Below, one piece after another: positions 27,886-36,297 of a DNA stretch of 64,000 bases (the first letter of the stretch is position 1; the number at the start of each line of letters is the position of its first letter). This DNA comes from Vibrio tasmaniensis (GTDB taxonomy: Bacteria; Pseudomonadota; Gammaproteobacteria; Enterobacterales; Vibrionaceae). The position numbers were made by a program, and so were the translations under genes. The notes beneath the pieces were generated by a model, which worked only from the letters and a program-made list of their open reading frames with translations, was not told the origin of the DNA and made no database searches. Location: contig NZ_AP025511.1 of NCBI RefSeq assembly GCF_024347635.1, positions 992,001-1,056,000 on the forward strand, given 5' to 3'.

Positions 27886-28829
27886 TGAAACGTCTATCTA
27901 ATAAATCGAGCTTACTGCTTGCTGCTGTACCTGCGTTTTTTTCTGTATCAACGTTGGCGAATGACGCCAGTGATATTGGTTTGGTCGCAATTGAGCCGAA
28001 TATGCAGGGCCTTGTTGAAGACTTGCTTAAGAGCCAAGAGATTGACTTAGAAATCTTGTTGAGTGACAGTGTCCCAGAGCAGATGATCATGCAACGTTCA
28101 CGTGTTGGTATTACTTCTAAAAAGTGGACTGACAAAGAGATGGCTAGGTTCGACATGCGCTACGGCTACAGACCGACTGAGCTAATGTTTACCGCTGACG
28201 TGATTGCGATTCTAGCGAACGAGAATAACCCAGCCACATCCATCAGCGTTGCTGAACTTATCGATGTGTTTGGTTGTTCTAGCGATCCTAAACATCCTAA
28301 ATGGACACCAAGCAGTGACACTCGTGACGGAGAAAGCCTAGACACACACATGTTGCCTTTCGCTATCGACCACAATCTGCAAGGCCATACCACGTTTTCA
28401 AGTTGGGTCGAATGTGGAGCTGACGGGGAATATGCGAATACTCAATTCTTAGCGGATCTGCCGGATCTGATTAACAAGATAGAAGACGAAGATGCCGCCA
28501 TTGGTTACACGGTTTACTCCGACCAAATCTCGGATGTGAAATGGTTAAGTGTGGTCGACAACCTAGGTGTGAATTACGACCTAAACAAAGAAACGATTCT
28601 CTCTGGTCGTTACCCATTGGCAACGGTTTACTATATGTACCTGAATATTCCAGCACATCGCAAAGGCTTTACAGAACAAGAGAAGTTCTTTGTGGGGCTT
28701 ACTCTGTCTGAAGAGCATCAAGCCGTGTTGAACCAATACGGTTTTATCAGCTTGCCACCGGAAGCTATTCAACGTAACAAAGTTAGATTGTCGCTTGAAG
28801 AGCCTGCAATAGAAGGTGGTTATAAATAA
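27885..28829 (+). CDS. PstS-like periplasmic binding protein, last gene of the adhesin operon
   Basis: A 314-residue exported protein with a signal peptide (LLLAAVPAFFSVSTLA). The body has the fold pattern of phosphate-type solute-binding proteins: MQRSRVGITSKKWTDKEM, then FTADVIAILANENNP and ISVAELIDVFGC in the position where PstS has VNxxNP...LS..EL..IF.G, and a late YMYLNIPAHRK. It lacks the typical opening GSxT motif of PstS near the N-terminus, so the ligand may not be phosphate. No permease or ATPase gene accompanies it. It is translationally coupled to the OmpA lipoprotein and is followed by a strong terminator. Its role in an adhesin operon is unknown. Confidence 0.75.
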   Translation: MKRLSNKSSLLLAAVPAFFSVSTLANDASDIGLVAIEPNMQGLVEDLLKSQEIDLEILLSDSVPEQMIMQRSRVGITSKKWTDKEMARFDMRYGYRPTELMFTADVIAILANENNPATSISVAELIDVFGCSSDPKHPKWTPSSDTRDGESLDTHMLPFAIDHNLQGHTTFSSWVECGADGEYANTQFLADLPDLINKIEDEDAAIGYTVYSDQISDVKWLSVVDNLGVNYDLNKETILSGRYPLATVYYMYLNIPAHRKGFTEQEKFFVGLTLSEEHQAVLNQYGFISLPPEAIQRNKVRLSLEEPAIEGGYK

Positions 28830-28929
28830 TTGGTGCGCTATGCTGTATGTGGATCGTCGGAACGGTATTGTTAGTTCTGTAATGGTTCTCAACGTGACGG
28901 ATTACGTTATTTGGCGATAGAATTTATCT

Positions 28930-28955
28930 AACGGGCATGTATGCCCGTTTTTTTT
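28930..28955 (+). terminator. Terminator of the adhesin operon
   Basis: AACGGGCAT (28930-28938) pairs with ATGCCCGTT (28941-28949), followed by at least seven further T residues. It closes the six-gene unit that starts at 13191. Confidence 0.92.
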
Positions 28956-29000
28956 CGCCTAAAATTTGTGGCTTGAGCGGTTGTTTGTTGATTGGTCACG

Positions 29001-29006
29001 TATAAT
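29001..29006 (+). promoter_or_regulatory. Possible -10 element for the 195-aa gene
   Basis: An exact TATAAT lies 34 bp before ATG 29041, just after the operon terminator. No well-spaced -35 element is evident, so this is tentative. Confidence 0.3.
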
Positions 29007-29040
29007 ACACGCTCCATACCGCGTGAAATAAGCACAATTA

Positions 29041-29628
29041 ATGAGAACTCTTCCTGGCTTAATCCTACCTTTGTTATTGGCTCTGAGTACCTTTTCATTT
29101 TCTGCGCAAGCGAGTGAAAGCTGGTGGTTGCGAACGGTATTTAATAGCAGCCCAACTCAACCGAGTTCCCAAGACTATATTAACGATATCGATCTCATGG
29201 ATTGTGGCGAAATCGAAGGCACTCTATTGTGCAGTGACCTCTCTCAATATTACGATTTGGATGTTTATGTTGAACTGGAGCTGGGTGACTCAAGCATTGA
29301 AGTGGTTCGCTTGAACCTGCCATATTCGAACCTAAGTTACACAAAGCTTCAGGCGTACCTTCGCCAAGATGGCTTTGCGCTCAGCTCCATTCGTATTGGA
29401 GAGGATGAGTTCGATGTGGTCGCTCAACTTGAGCAAGCGAACCGTGAGGGCGTTGGTTTTGATGAGGTAGATAAGCAGCTCATAGAATTTATCAATGCGC
29501 CACACCATTCATCCGATCAAGTGAGTTTATGGAACGTTCCTAACTCATCGTCTGCTAGTTCGTCTTCTCCTTGGGTTCAGTTACGTAGTGATGGCGACAA
29601 CTTAACGGTTGAACTAAACCGTCTTTAA
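29041..29628 (+). CDS. Unknown exported protein of 195 residues
   Basis: It has a clear signal peptide (LILPLLLALSTFSFSAQA) and a mature part rich in acidic residues and short strands, with two cysteines (MDCGEIEGTLLCSD) that could form a disulfide. A Ser-rich linker (SSSASSSSPW) precedes the last 25 residues. The DLDVYVELELGDSSIEVVRL stretch suggests a beta-sandwich or barrel. No family is recognised. It has its own promoter region after the adhesin operon terminator, so it is probably independent of it. Confidence 0.75.
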   Translation: MRTLPGLILPLLLALSTFSFSAQASESWWLRTVFNSSPTQPSSQDYINDIDLMDCGEIEGTLLCSDLSQYYDLDVYVELELGDSSIEVVRLNLPYSNLSYTKLQAYLRQDGFALSSIRIGEDEFDVVAQLEQANREGVGFDEVDKQLIEFINAPHHSSDQVSLWNVPNSSSASSSSPWVQLRSDGDNLTVELNRL

Positions 29629-29693
29629 TTGCTCAAATTTATAGATAGTTTCGTAATTCATTAGAGTCAACAAGCCTTTTGGGAGAGCGACTC

Positions 29694-29813
29694 ATGGGCA
29701 GACAGCAAGCTATTATTTATTTAAGTGTTCGTTTTTCTGTGGCTCTCACATTTTTAGTAAGCGTTTACCTTTGCCATTTGTTATACGTTGAGCCTTCGGT
29801 AAAACGAGCTTAG
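29694..29813 (+). CDS. Small membrane protein, 39 residues
   Basis: ATG 29694 lies eight bases after GGGAG. The product begins MGRQQAIIYLSVRFSVALTF and holds one membrane segment (about residues 12-32), with a basic N-terminus and the tail VEPSVKRA. This is the profile of a small inner membrane protein of the kind often missed in annotation. It lies between the 195-aa gene and the aldo/keto reductase gene, 32 bp before the latter. Support is the ribosome binding site and hydrophobic design only. Confidence 0.55.
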   Translation: MGRQQAIIYLSVRFSVALTFLVSVYLCHLLYVEPSVKRA

Positions 29814-29845
29814 GATACGTTCAGTATTGATAAAGGAGACAACCC

Positions 29846-30754
29846 ATGGTTGCAAGAGTAACGACAGCGCCACAAGGCCCAGAACTTTCTGAGTTGGTGC
29901 AAGGATACTGGCGTACAGCAGAATGGGGTATGACCCCGAAACAACGCCTGACTTTCCTTAAGCAGCACATTGATCTTGGCATCACAACTGTTGATCACGC
30001 GGATATTTACGGTAACTACCAATGTGAAAAGTTGTTTGGTGAAGCATTAGCGCTTGAGCCAAGCCTTCGTGATGATATCCAAATCGTCACCAAGTGCGAC
30101 ATCAACTTGTGTGGTGACCACACTCCTGATCGCAAGATCAATCACTATGACACCAGCGCGCACCATATTTACCAATCAGTAAATAATTCTCTAGAGCGCT
30201 TGGGTGTAACCGAACTGGATGTATTACTGATTCACCGTCCAGATGTACTGATGGATGCAGATGAAGTAGCAGAAGCGTTCGCTGAACTGCATAAAGTCGG
30301 CAAAGTTAAGCACTTCGGTGTCTCTAACTTTTCACCACGTCAGTTCGACTTACTGCAATCTCGACTCGGTAAGCCACTGGTGACTAACCAAGTTGAAATC
30401 AATCCGCTGAACTTCGAAGTTGCCCATGATGGTACCTTAGATCAACTGCAGATGAACCGTATTCGTCCAATGGCGTGGTCTTGTCTTGGTGGTGGTAGCA
30501 TCTTCAGTGGCGATTCAGCGCAAGCGATTCGCGTTCGTGATGAGCTAGAAGCAATTCGCCAAGAAGTGGGTGCAGACAGCATTGACCAAGTAATTTACGC
30601 TTGGGTTCGTCGTTTACCGTCTAACCCAATTGCGATTATTGGCTCAGGAAAGATTGAACGTGTCAAGACTGCCGTTGATGCACTGAAAATCGAACTGACT
30701 CGTGAGCAGTGGTACCGCGTATGGGTTGAATCTAAAGGCCACGGTGTGCCATAG
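29846..30754 (+). CDS. Aldo/keto reductase (YdhF-like)
   Basis: A 302-residue TIM-barrel oxidoreductase. The catalytic tetrad is visible: Asp and Tyr in DHADIYGNY, Lys in IVTKCD, His in LLIHRPD. The C-terminal NADPH-binding pattern is IGSGKIERVKTAVDAL. By family knowledge it reduces aldehydes or ketones with NADPH; the physiological substrate is unknown. AAAGGAG precedes ATG 29846 and a terminator follows at 30803. Sequence features point to the YdhF branch (WRTAEWGMTPKQRL). Confidence 0.9.
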   Translation: MVARVTTAPQGPELSELVQGYWRTAEWGMTPKQRLTFLKQHIDLGITTVDHADIYGNYQCEKLFGEALALEPSLRDDIQIVTKCDINLCGDHTPDRKINHYDTSAHHIYQSVNNSLERLGVTELDVLLIHRPDVLMDADEVAEAFAELHKVGKVKHFGVSNFSPRQFDLLQSRLGKPLVTNQVEINPLNFEVAHDGTLDQLQMNRIRPMAWSCLGGGSIFSGDSAQAIRVRDELEAIRQEVGADSIDQVIYAWVRRLPSNPIAIIGSGKIERVKTAVDALKIELTREQWYRVWVESKGHGVP

Positions 30755-30802
30755 AGACCTTTGGGGTCTGGCATTTATCCACAGACTTAGATGTTTCAAC
30801 GT

Positions 30803-30831
30803 AAAAAACCAGCACCCCAGCTGGTTTTTTT
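30803..30831. terminator. Terminator after the aldo/keto reductase gene
   Basis: AACCAGC (30807-30813) pairs with GCTGGTT (30820-30826), with A-rich and T-rich flanks that extend the stem and give a T-run on the plus strand. Confidence 0.88.
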
Positions 30832-30930
30832 GTATTCGCCTAACATGTTGCTCCAAAACTGTGATTAAGGTGGAATAATTTTCAAAAACACTCATAATGC
30901 ACTCTGTTTTTCACCAGTTGGATATTTCCA

Positions 30931-32310
30931 TTGAGCACTTCAAAATTCTCTTCAATCGCCCTTAAGCCAGAGCTTCTAAATACGTTAGATTCTCTTGGTT
31001 ATACTGAAATGACGCCTATTCAAGCGTTAAGTCTTCCTATTATTCTGGATGGCAAGGATGTTATCGGTCAGGGTAAAACGGGTTCAGGTAAAACAGCAGC
31101 CTTTGGTTTAGGCGTGCTGCAAAACCTACGCGTTAAGCGTTTTCGTGTTCAATCTTTAGTGTTATGTCCGACTCGTGAGCTTGCAGACCAAGTAGCAAAA
31201 GAGATCCGTACTCTTGCTCGTGGCATTCACAATATTAAAGTGCTGACACTATGTGGCGGTATGCCAATGGGCCCACAAATTGGTTCATTAGAGCATGGCG
31301 CACACATTCTTGTGGGCACTCCTGGTCGTATCCTGGACCACCTAGAGAGAGAGCGTATTGACCTGTCTGAGTTGAACACACTTGTGTTAGATGAAGCCGA
31401 TCGCATGCTGGAAATGGGTTTCCAAGATGCACTAGATGCTGTTATTGAAGCAGCACCAAAAGATCGTCAAACGTTATTGTTCAGTGCAACTTTCCCTAAA
31501 CAGATCAAATCTGTTGCAGACCGCATCATGAATAACCCTGAAATGGTGAAGGTTGAATCAACGCACGATCACTCAAGTATCCAACAACACTTTTATAAGG
31601 TTGAAGGTACTGAAGCTCGTGATGACGCACTAGAGCTAATGCTTCTTCATCATCAACCAGAGTCAGCGGTTGTGTTCTGTAATACTAAGAAAGAAGTGCA
31701 GAACGTAAATGATGAGCTAAGCCACCGTGGTTTCAGTGTTATCGAGCTTCATGGCGACATGGAACAGCGTGAACGTGACCAAGCTTTGGTTCAGTTTTCG
31801 AATAAAACCATCTCTATCTTGGTTGCAACCGATGTTGCCGCTCGTGGTCTTGATGTTGATAACCTAGATGCTGTGTTCAACTTTGAGTTGTCTCGCGATC
31901 CTGAGGTTCACGTACACCGCATCGGTCGTACTGGTCGAGCAGGAAGCAAAGGCGTAGCTATCAGTTTCTTTAGCGAAAAAGAGATGCACCGTGTTGCTCA
32001 AATTGATGAGTACATGGATATGCCAATCGAACCGTCTCAGTTGCCAGCTAAACCAATCGCTAAGCCGTACTACTCAAACATGGTAACCATCCAGATTGAT
32101 GGTGGTAAGAAAGCGAAACTTCGCGCAGGTGATATTTTAGGTGCGTTGACTGGCCAAGGTGGCATTGATGGTAAATCAGTAGGTAAGATCAACTTGTTCG
32201 CGATGCGTGCTTACGTTGCTGTAGAAAGATCAATGGCTAAGAAAGCATTAGGTAAAATCGAATCAGGTAAAATGAAGGGTCGTCAATTCCGCGCCCGAAT
32301 TCTGAAATAA
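30931..32310 (+). CDS. dbpA: ATP-dependent RNA helicase DbpA
   Basis: A 459-residue DEAD-box helicase: motif I GKTGSGKT near residue 50, Ia PTRELA, II LDEADRML near 152, III SATF and VI HRIGRTGRAG. The C-terminal 75 residues match the DbpA-type RNA-recognition domain (MVTIQIDGGKKAKLRAGDIL, GKINLFAMRAYVAVE) that in known DbpA binds hairpin 92 of 23S rRNA. By family knowledge it acts in large-subunit ribosome assembly. The best start is TTG 30931; the next in-frame ATG lies inside the Q-motif region and would truncate the fold. Confidence 0.95.
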   Translation: MSTSKFSSIALKPELLNTLDSLGYTEMTPIQALSLPIILDGKDVIGQGKTGSGKTAAFGLGVLQNLRVKRFRVQSLVLCPTRELADQVAKEIRTLARGIHNIKVLTLCGGMPMGPQIGSLEHGAHILVGTPGRILDHLERERIDLSELNTLVLDEADRMLEMGFQDALDAVIEAAPKDRQTLLFSATFPKQIKSVADRIMNNPEMVKVESTHDHSSIQQHFYKVEGTEARDDALELMLLHHQPESAVVFCNTKKEVQNVNDELSHRGFSVIELHGDMEQRERDQALVQFSNKTISILVATDVAARGLDVDNLDAVFNFELSRDPEVHVHRIGRTGRAGSKGVAISFFSEKEMHRVAQIDEYMDMPIEPSQLPAKPIAKPYYSNMVTIQIDGGKKAKLRAGDILGALTGQGGIDGKSVGKINLFAMRAYVAVERSMAKKALGKIESGKMKGRQFRARILK

Positions 32311-32323
32311 TTCGAGAATGTAT

Positions 32324-32366
32324 CCCTTTACTGCAAGTGTCACTCTAATGGCAATGCAGTAAAGGG
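32324..32366. other. Strong 12-bp hairpin between convergent genes
   Basis: CCCTTTACTGCA (32324-32335) and TGCAGTAAAGGG (32355-32366) are perfect inverted repeats with a 19-nt loop. There is no T-run on either side, so if it terminates dbpA it would do so weakly or with help; it may instead protect the mRNA 3' end. Confidence 0.65.
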
Positions 32367-32442
32367 TGTTCCACAATTGGTTATTATCTTAACTTAATTA
32401 GTTATTACCTAAGCGTATTCACCCAAGCTACTAACCATAGAT

Positions 32443-32616
32443 CTATTCATCCGGTCTGATCGAATAAAGATCATTGATATGTTTTCCTTCGCTAAGATAC
32501 CAAGCCATCGCTTCCTGTCGATTATTAGCAAATATCGCAATTGTGATTATTTTCCCATCTTCAAAATAGCAAAGTTCATATTCTAACTCGCTTGTATGAT
32601 GAGGAATTGCGGACAT
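32443..32616 (-). CDS. Small unknown protein, 57 residues
   Basis: The ORF begins MSAIPHHTSELEYELCYFED at ATG 32616, preceded by a near-perfect GGGAGG. It ends YSIRPDE. The sequence reads as a compact beta-beta-alpha fold (ELCYFEDGKIITIAIFA, NNRQEAMAWYLSEGK). No signal peptide or membrane segment. It is convergent with dbpA. No family recognised, but the ribosome binding site and composition make it a likely real gene. Confidence 0.65.
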   Translation of the reverse strand: MSAIPHHTSELEYELCYFEDGKIITIAIFANNRQEAMAWYLSEGKHINDLYSIRPDE

Positions 32617-32881
32617 AGCTTGCCTCCCAAATACTAATCATTTGAAGTTATGCAAAACATATACCGTTTTATATGTGTTGTGTTGCTTTTTTAATGATTA
32701 ATAAGAAATGAATAACATCACCACAGCTAATTAATTTTATTTTAAGCATTTGCCGAAACAGCCTATTTAGCAAGGCAAAGTCCCAATTTATCTGAAAGTT
32801 TTACGAGAACCTGATTTTGTAGCTAGTGTTATAAGAACGTTTAGAGATTCGTCGTTCAGTAAAATGTTGTGAGAGGGTGTA

Positions 32882-33704
32882 ATGAGAAAGTGTCGTTGGT
32901 TAGTCTTATTAAGCTGTTTTCTATTCTCAGGCTGTGGGACCAAGTTCGCTTATAACAATATTAGTTGGTTTGCCGTTAGCTATATTGAAGACTTTGTAAC
33001 TCTCTCCAATGGTCAGGAATCGGAGCTCGAAGAGCGACTCGACTTATTGCAGCAATGGCATAAAGAAACTCAACTACCTCTGTATATATTGCAATTAGAA
33101 GTGATCTTAAACACAGACCGTTCTGATATGAGTTCTGCAAAGTGACCAAATTAAAGATCATATTCGCTCAATCGTTAATAAGTTCTCTCCCGATATTTAC
33201 GCGTTAAGCATGCAGCTTAATCCTGAACAAGATAACGAATTTTTAAAGAACTTTAGAGAAAAGCAGCAAGAGTATTACCAAGAAAGATTGTCATTGAATG
33301 ATAAAGACTCGAGAGAGCGATATCGAAGTCGAATAGAAGATAGGCTAGAGCGGTGGTTAGGGGCGGTATCGGAAGAGCAAAAACAGATTCTTTCGGATTG
33401 GTCCCAAGAGTGGGTAAATACCAATGATAGCTGGCGTCAATATCAAAATAATACTTATCAAGATTTATCGACACTGATGGAAAAGAAAAGCGACTTACGC
33501 ATCGCTCAGCCAATTATCATGAATTTGCTTCTGAACAATGAAGCTTATTACCCTGAAGGACTTGAGTCTGAGCTTAACAAGAACATGGAAACGTCAGCCA
33601 TTTTTCTAGTCGATATTGTAGAAAGCAGTACTAATAAGCAGTGGGCTTATTTCATGAGTGAATTAGCAAGCCTTAAAGGAACGTTTGAATCACTGCAGGA
33701 GTAG
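32882..33704 (+). pseudogene. DUF6279-like lipoprotein gene broken by a frameshift
   Basis: Two adjoining frames together make one lipoprotein of about 273 residues. The first (32882-33145, 87 aa) has a signal peptide and lipobox LFSGC, then NNISWFAVSYIEDFVTLSNG. The second frame carries the rest: read back from ATG 33210 it is open from about 33132 and gives VLQSDQIKDHIRSIVNKFSP, continuing to 33704. The switch falls near 33130, consistent with loss of one base or gain of two. The whole resembles DUF6279-type lipoproteins with a helical body. No slippery heptamer is visible. The two halves keep normal codon use, so the lesion is recent or a sequencing error. Confidence 0.75.
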
Positions 33705-33715
33705 AGTAGCTATTT

Positions 33716-33744
33716 AAGGCTAGTGGCTGTTTGCTACTAGCCTT
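33716..33744. terminator. Possible terminator between convergent genes
   Basis: AAGGCTAGT (33716-33724) pairs with ACTAGCCTT (33736-33744). There is no long T-run, so termination is less certain. Confidence 0.45.
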
Positions 33745-33773
33745 CTGACAAACTCAAAGCCGAACGCAGAGAG

Positions 33774-34397
33774 TTAGCCTCTGTTACTCATTAGCAGTTT
33801 TGGAATAGAGGCTTTAGCTGTCTTGGATATTTTTTGCATCAGTTGAAAGCTCGGCTGTTGAATACCGTGATCATGTTGCAGTTCATCAATCATCAATAAC
33901 CATAACCGTGCTGTCATTTCTGAATCGGCTAACGCTCTGTGGAAAGTACCGTCGTTGTCGATATTCTTAAAGCGCACAAGGTCGCCTAGCTTGTGAGTCG
34001 GCGCATCTTGGATGAGACGGCGAGCAATCAACATTGAGCAAGCAAACTTACCCGTATAGTCTCGGCCAATAAAGTCTAATTCTGCATCGAGAAAGCGTTT
34101 ATCAAACGACGCATTGTGAGCAACAAGTTGGCTGCCTTGGATAAAGTCTGCAAACTCATCCATCACTTCGCTGCAACTGGCTGCTGTGCTTAACATGCGG
34201 TTATTGATTCCTGTATAGCTTTCAATGAACCCGCTAACACGAAATCCTGGGTTCATGAGTTGCTGGAAGGTGTCGACGACTTCGCCGTTAACGAGTTTAA
34301 CCGCACCGATTTCAATCGCTCGGTCACCCATGTTTGGTGATAAGCCTGTGGTTTCGAAATCGAGAACGATAACGGAGTCTGCGGAGTTTGGAGCCAT
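33774..34397 (-). CDS. DEDDh 3'-5' exonuclease (DnaQ-like)
   Basis: A 207-residue exonuclease domain. The first metal-binding motif is VLDFETTGL near residue 12, the second is AHNASFDKRFL near 93 and the third HRALADSEMT near 155, with the DEDDh order Asp-Glu-Asp-His-Asp. By family knowledge it degrades DNA or RNA 3' ends; it is shorter than DNA polymerase III epsilon and lacks the C-terminal polymerase-binding tail, so it is a stand-alone relative. AGGAAAC precedes ATG 34397. Confidence 0.88.
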   Translation of the reverse strand: MAPNSADSVIVLDFETTGLSPNMGDRAIEIGAVKLVNGEVVDTFQQLMNPGFRVSGFIESYTGINNRMLSTAASCSEVMDEFADFIQGSQLVAHNASFDKRFLDAELDFIGRDYTGKFACSMLIARRLIQDAPTHKLGDLVRFKNIDNDGTFHRALADSEMTARLWLLMIDELQHDHGIQQPSFQLMQKISKTAKASIPKLLMSNRG

Positions 34398-34481
34398 CGT
34401 GTTTCCTAATACTATTTGGTTGTATCGCTTTATATGGGGCGCTTAGTGTTGCTATGGGGCGATCTATTGCGTGGTGTTGTT

Positions 34482-34886
34482 CTATTGCGTGTTGCTGCTG
34501 ATCGTGAGCTCAGTGTAACCCGTCGAATCGTCATGCTCTCTGTTAAAGGTCAAGGTATCGTAGCGGTGAACAATCAATTCAGCCGTGGTCGCGATAATCG
34601 TCCCTTCAAGTAAGTGCCCACCAATCACATCGCCATTTTCATCAGCAACGGATATATGAACGTGCTGGTGGTTAGGCGTTAGCGTTGCCATCACTGATAC
34701 GATTTCGAATGGAGCTGTGATTAGCTTGGTGTTGTTCGCATTAGCTAAACGAATATTGAGTTGAGAGACACAACCGACGCACGACGCGATAGAACCTGCC
34801 GAGATGTTGTGTGTGGTCACTAACCTTTGGATCTCAAGCTTTAGGTCTTGGCCGCGGGTTAATCTCGTTGCGATAGGAGTGATCAT
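34482..34886 (-). CDS. PPC/DUF296-domain protein
   Basis: A 134-residue single-domain protein matching the PPC (plant and prokaryote conserved, DUF296) fold: LTRGQDLKLEIQRLV at the start, then IASCVGCVSQLNIRLAN and HVHISVADENGDVIGGHLLE, where the conserved histidines sit. In plants the domain is attached to AT-hooks; the bacterial single-domain form has no AT-hook and its function is unsettled. GAGG precedes ATG 34886. It lies 84 bp upstream of the exonuclease on the same strand and may be cotranscribed with it. Confidence 0.85.
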   Translation of the reverse strand: MITPIATRLTRGQDLKLEIQRLVTTHNISAGSIASCVGCVSQLNIRLANANNTKLITAPFEIVSVMATLTPNHQHVHISVADENGDVIGGHLLEGTIIATTAELIVHRYDTLTFNREHDDSTGYTELTISSNTQ

Positions 34887-34921
34887 CTTATTGCCTCAAC
34901 TTTATATGTATTTCTAAGAGC

Positions 34922-34948
34922 AAAACGAAGCCACATGGGCTTCGTTTT
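34922..34948. terminator. Terminator downstream of the RhlE-like gene
   Basis: AAAACGAAGCC (34922-34932) pairs with GGCTTCGTTTT (34938-34948) around a 5-nt loop. It ends the leftward helicase transcript before the PPC gene; the T-tract on the minus strand is only four bases. Confidence 0.7.
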
Positions 34949-34998
34949 ATTTTCATTTTGGCTAACGCGACTTTTTCATTTTCTATAGCTGAAATTAC

Positions 34999-36195
34999 TT
35001 AGTCTTGTTGCTGTTCTCTTTTCTTCTTAGGCACGAAGTTCAATACTGAAATTGGTACTTCTTTGCGTGGCTCGAAACCTTCAACAACGCGACGCTCAAT
35101 CAAGTGACCAAGACGTTTTTCAATGATACACAGGTTCTTGAAGTTATCTTTCGATAGGAAAGAGATCGCTTCACCAGATGCATCAGCACGGCCTGTACGG
35201 CCAATACGGTGAACATAGTCGTCCGCTGGGAATGGGATGTCGTAGTTCACTACGCGGCTTAGGTTATCAATATCGATACCACGAGCAGCAACACCTGTTG
35301 CAACTAGATATTTCAGACGACCTTTTTTGAAATCAGCCAGAATCTTTTCACGAATCGCTTGGCTACGTCCACTGTGGAAAGCTTCCGCTTCGATACCACG
35401 CTTTTCAAGTTGAGCAACCAACTTAGCCGCGCCGTGCTTAGTCTCGATAAAGATAAGCGCTTGGTCCCACTCGCCGTCAGTGATCATGTGGCTTAAAAGT
35501 GCAGATTTGCGGTCTTTATCTACAGTAACTAGCCATTGTTCGATGTTCGCTTTAGAAGCGTCAGTTTTGGCAATTGAAATCTCTTCTGCTTCACTGATTG
35601 CGCTTTTCGCTAGCGCTCGAACTGGCGTTGATAGCGTTGCTGAGAACAACAGGTTTTGAATGTTTTGTGGCAAACGCGCGATGATCTTGTTGATGTCTTC
35701 GATGAAACCCATGTCTAGCATGCGGTCTGCTTCATCAAGAACCAATACTTCAACTTCATCAAAGTGAACGGCACGTTGTCCGTACATGTCGATCAAGCGA
35801 CCTGGAGTTGCAACCAGAATATCAACACCTTCAATCAAACGGTCTTTCTGGTGTTGGTAAGACACGCCACCGTACATCGCTAGTGATGTTAGGTTTAGGA
35901 ATTTTGCGTACTTAGTAATGTTCTGTTCAACCTGAATCGCAAGCTCACGAGTTGGTGTCAGAATAACAGCACGAATACGTTTTTTACGTTGTGTTTCACC
36001 TTTACTTAGCATTTCTAAGATAGGGAGAACAAAGCTCGCAGTTTTACCTGTACCTGTTTGTGCAGCAGCAATTAGGTTCTTACCAGAAAGCACAATCGGA
36101 ATTGCTTTTTCTTGAATCGAAGTTGGCTTTTCATAGCCTTGTTTTGCAACGGCTTTAACAATAGGTGAGCTTAATCCAAGCTTGGAAAATGGCAT
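34999..36195 (-). CDS. DEAD-box RNA helicase, RhlE-like
   Basis: A 398-residue helicase with the full motif set: MPFSKLGLSS start, Q motif near KPTSIQ, AAQTGTGKT (motif I), PTRELAIQ, LDEADRMLDMGF (motif II), SATL (motif III) and HRIGRTGRAD (motif VI). The tail after residue 370 is short and basic (PKKKREQQQD), unlike the domain-bearing DbpA and CsdA in this window. By family knowledge RhlE-type enzymes remodel rRNA precursors and aid mRNA decay. Monocistronic with a terminator at 34922. Confidence 0.9.
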   Translation of the reverse strand: MPFSKLGLSSPIVKAVAKQGYEKPTSIQEKAIPIVLSGKNLIAAAQTGTGKTASFVLPILEMLSKGETQRKKRIRAVILTPTRELAIQVEQNITKYAKFLNLTSLAMYGGVSYQHQKDRLIEGVDILVATPGRLIDMYGQRAVHFDEVEVLVLDEADRMLDMGFIEDINKIIARLPQNIQNLLFSATLSTPVRALAKSAISEAEEISIAKTDASKANIEQWLVTVDKDRKSALLSHMITDGEWDQALIFIETKHGAAKLVAQLEKRGIEAEAFHSGRSQAIREKILADFKKGRLKYLVATGVAARGIDIDNLSRVVNYDIPFPADDYVHRIGRTGRADASGEAISFLSKDNFKNLCIIEKRLGHLIERRVVEGFEPRKEVPISVLNFVPKKKREQQQD

Positions 36196-36297
36196 AAGTT
36201 TCTCGGTATGATTTGGCTAAATAGCGATGGAAAGGTTCAACAATCTTATACAAGGATAAGATTAATGGCGGCATTCTACCATGTTGCTTGTGTACTA

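Noticed and set aside
33120-33145. Programmed ribosomal frameshift in the DUF6279-like gene
   Set aside because: No slippery heptamer or downstream pseudoknot is apparent; a simple indel explains the data better.
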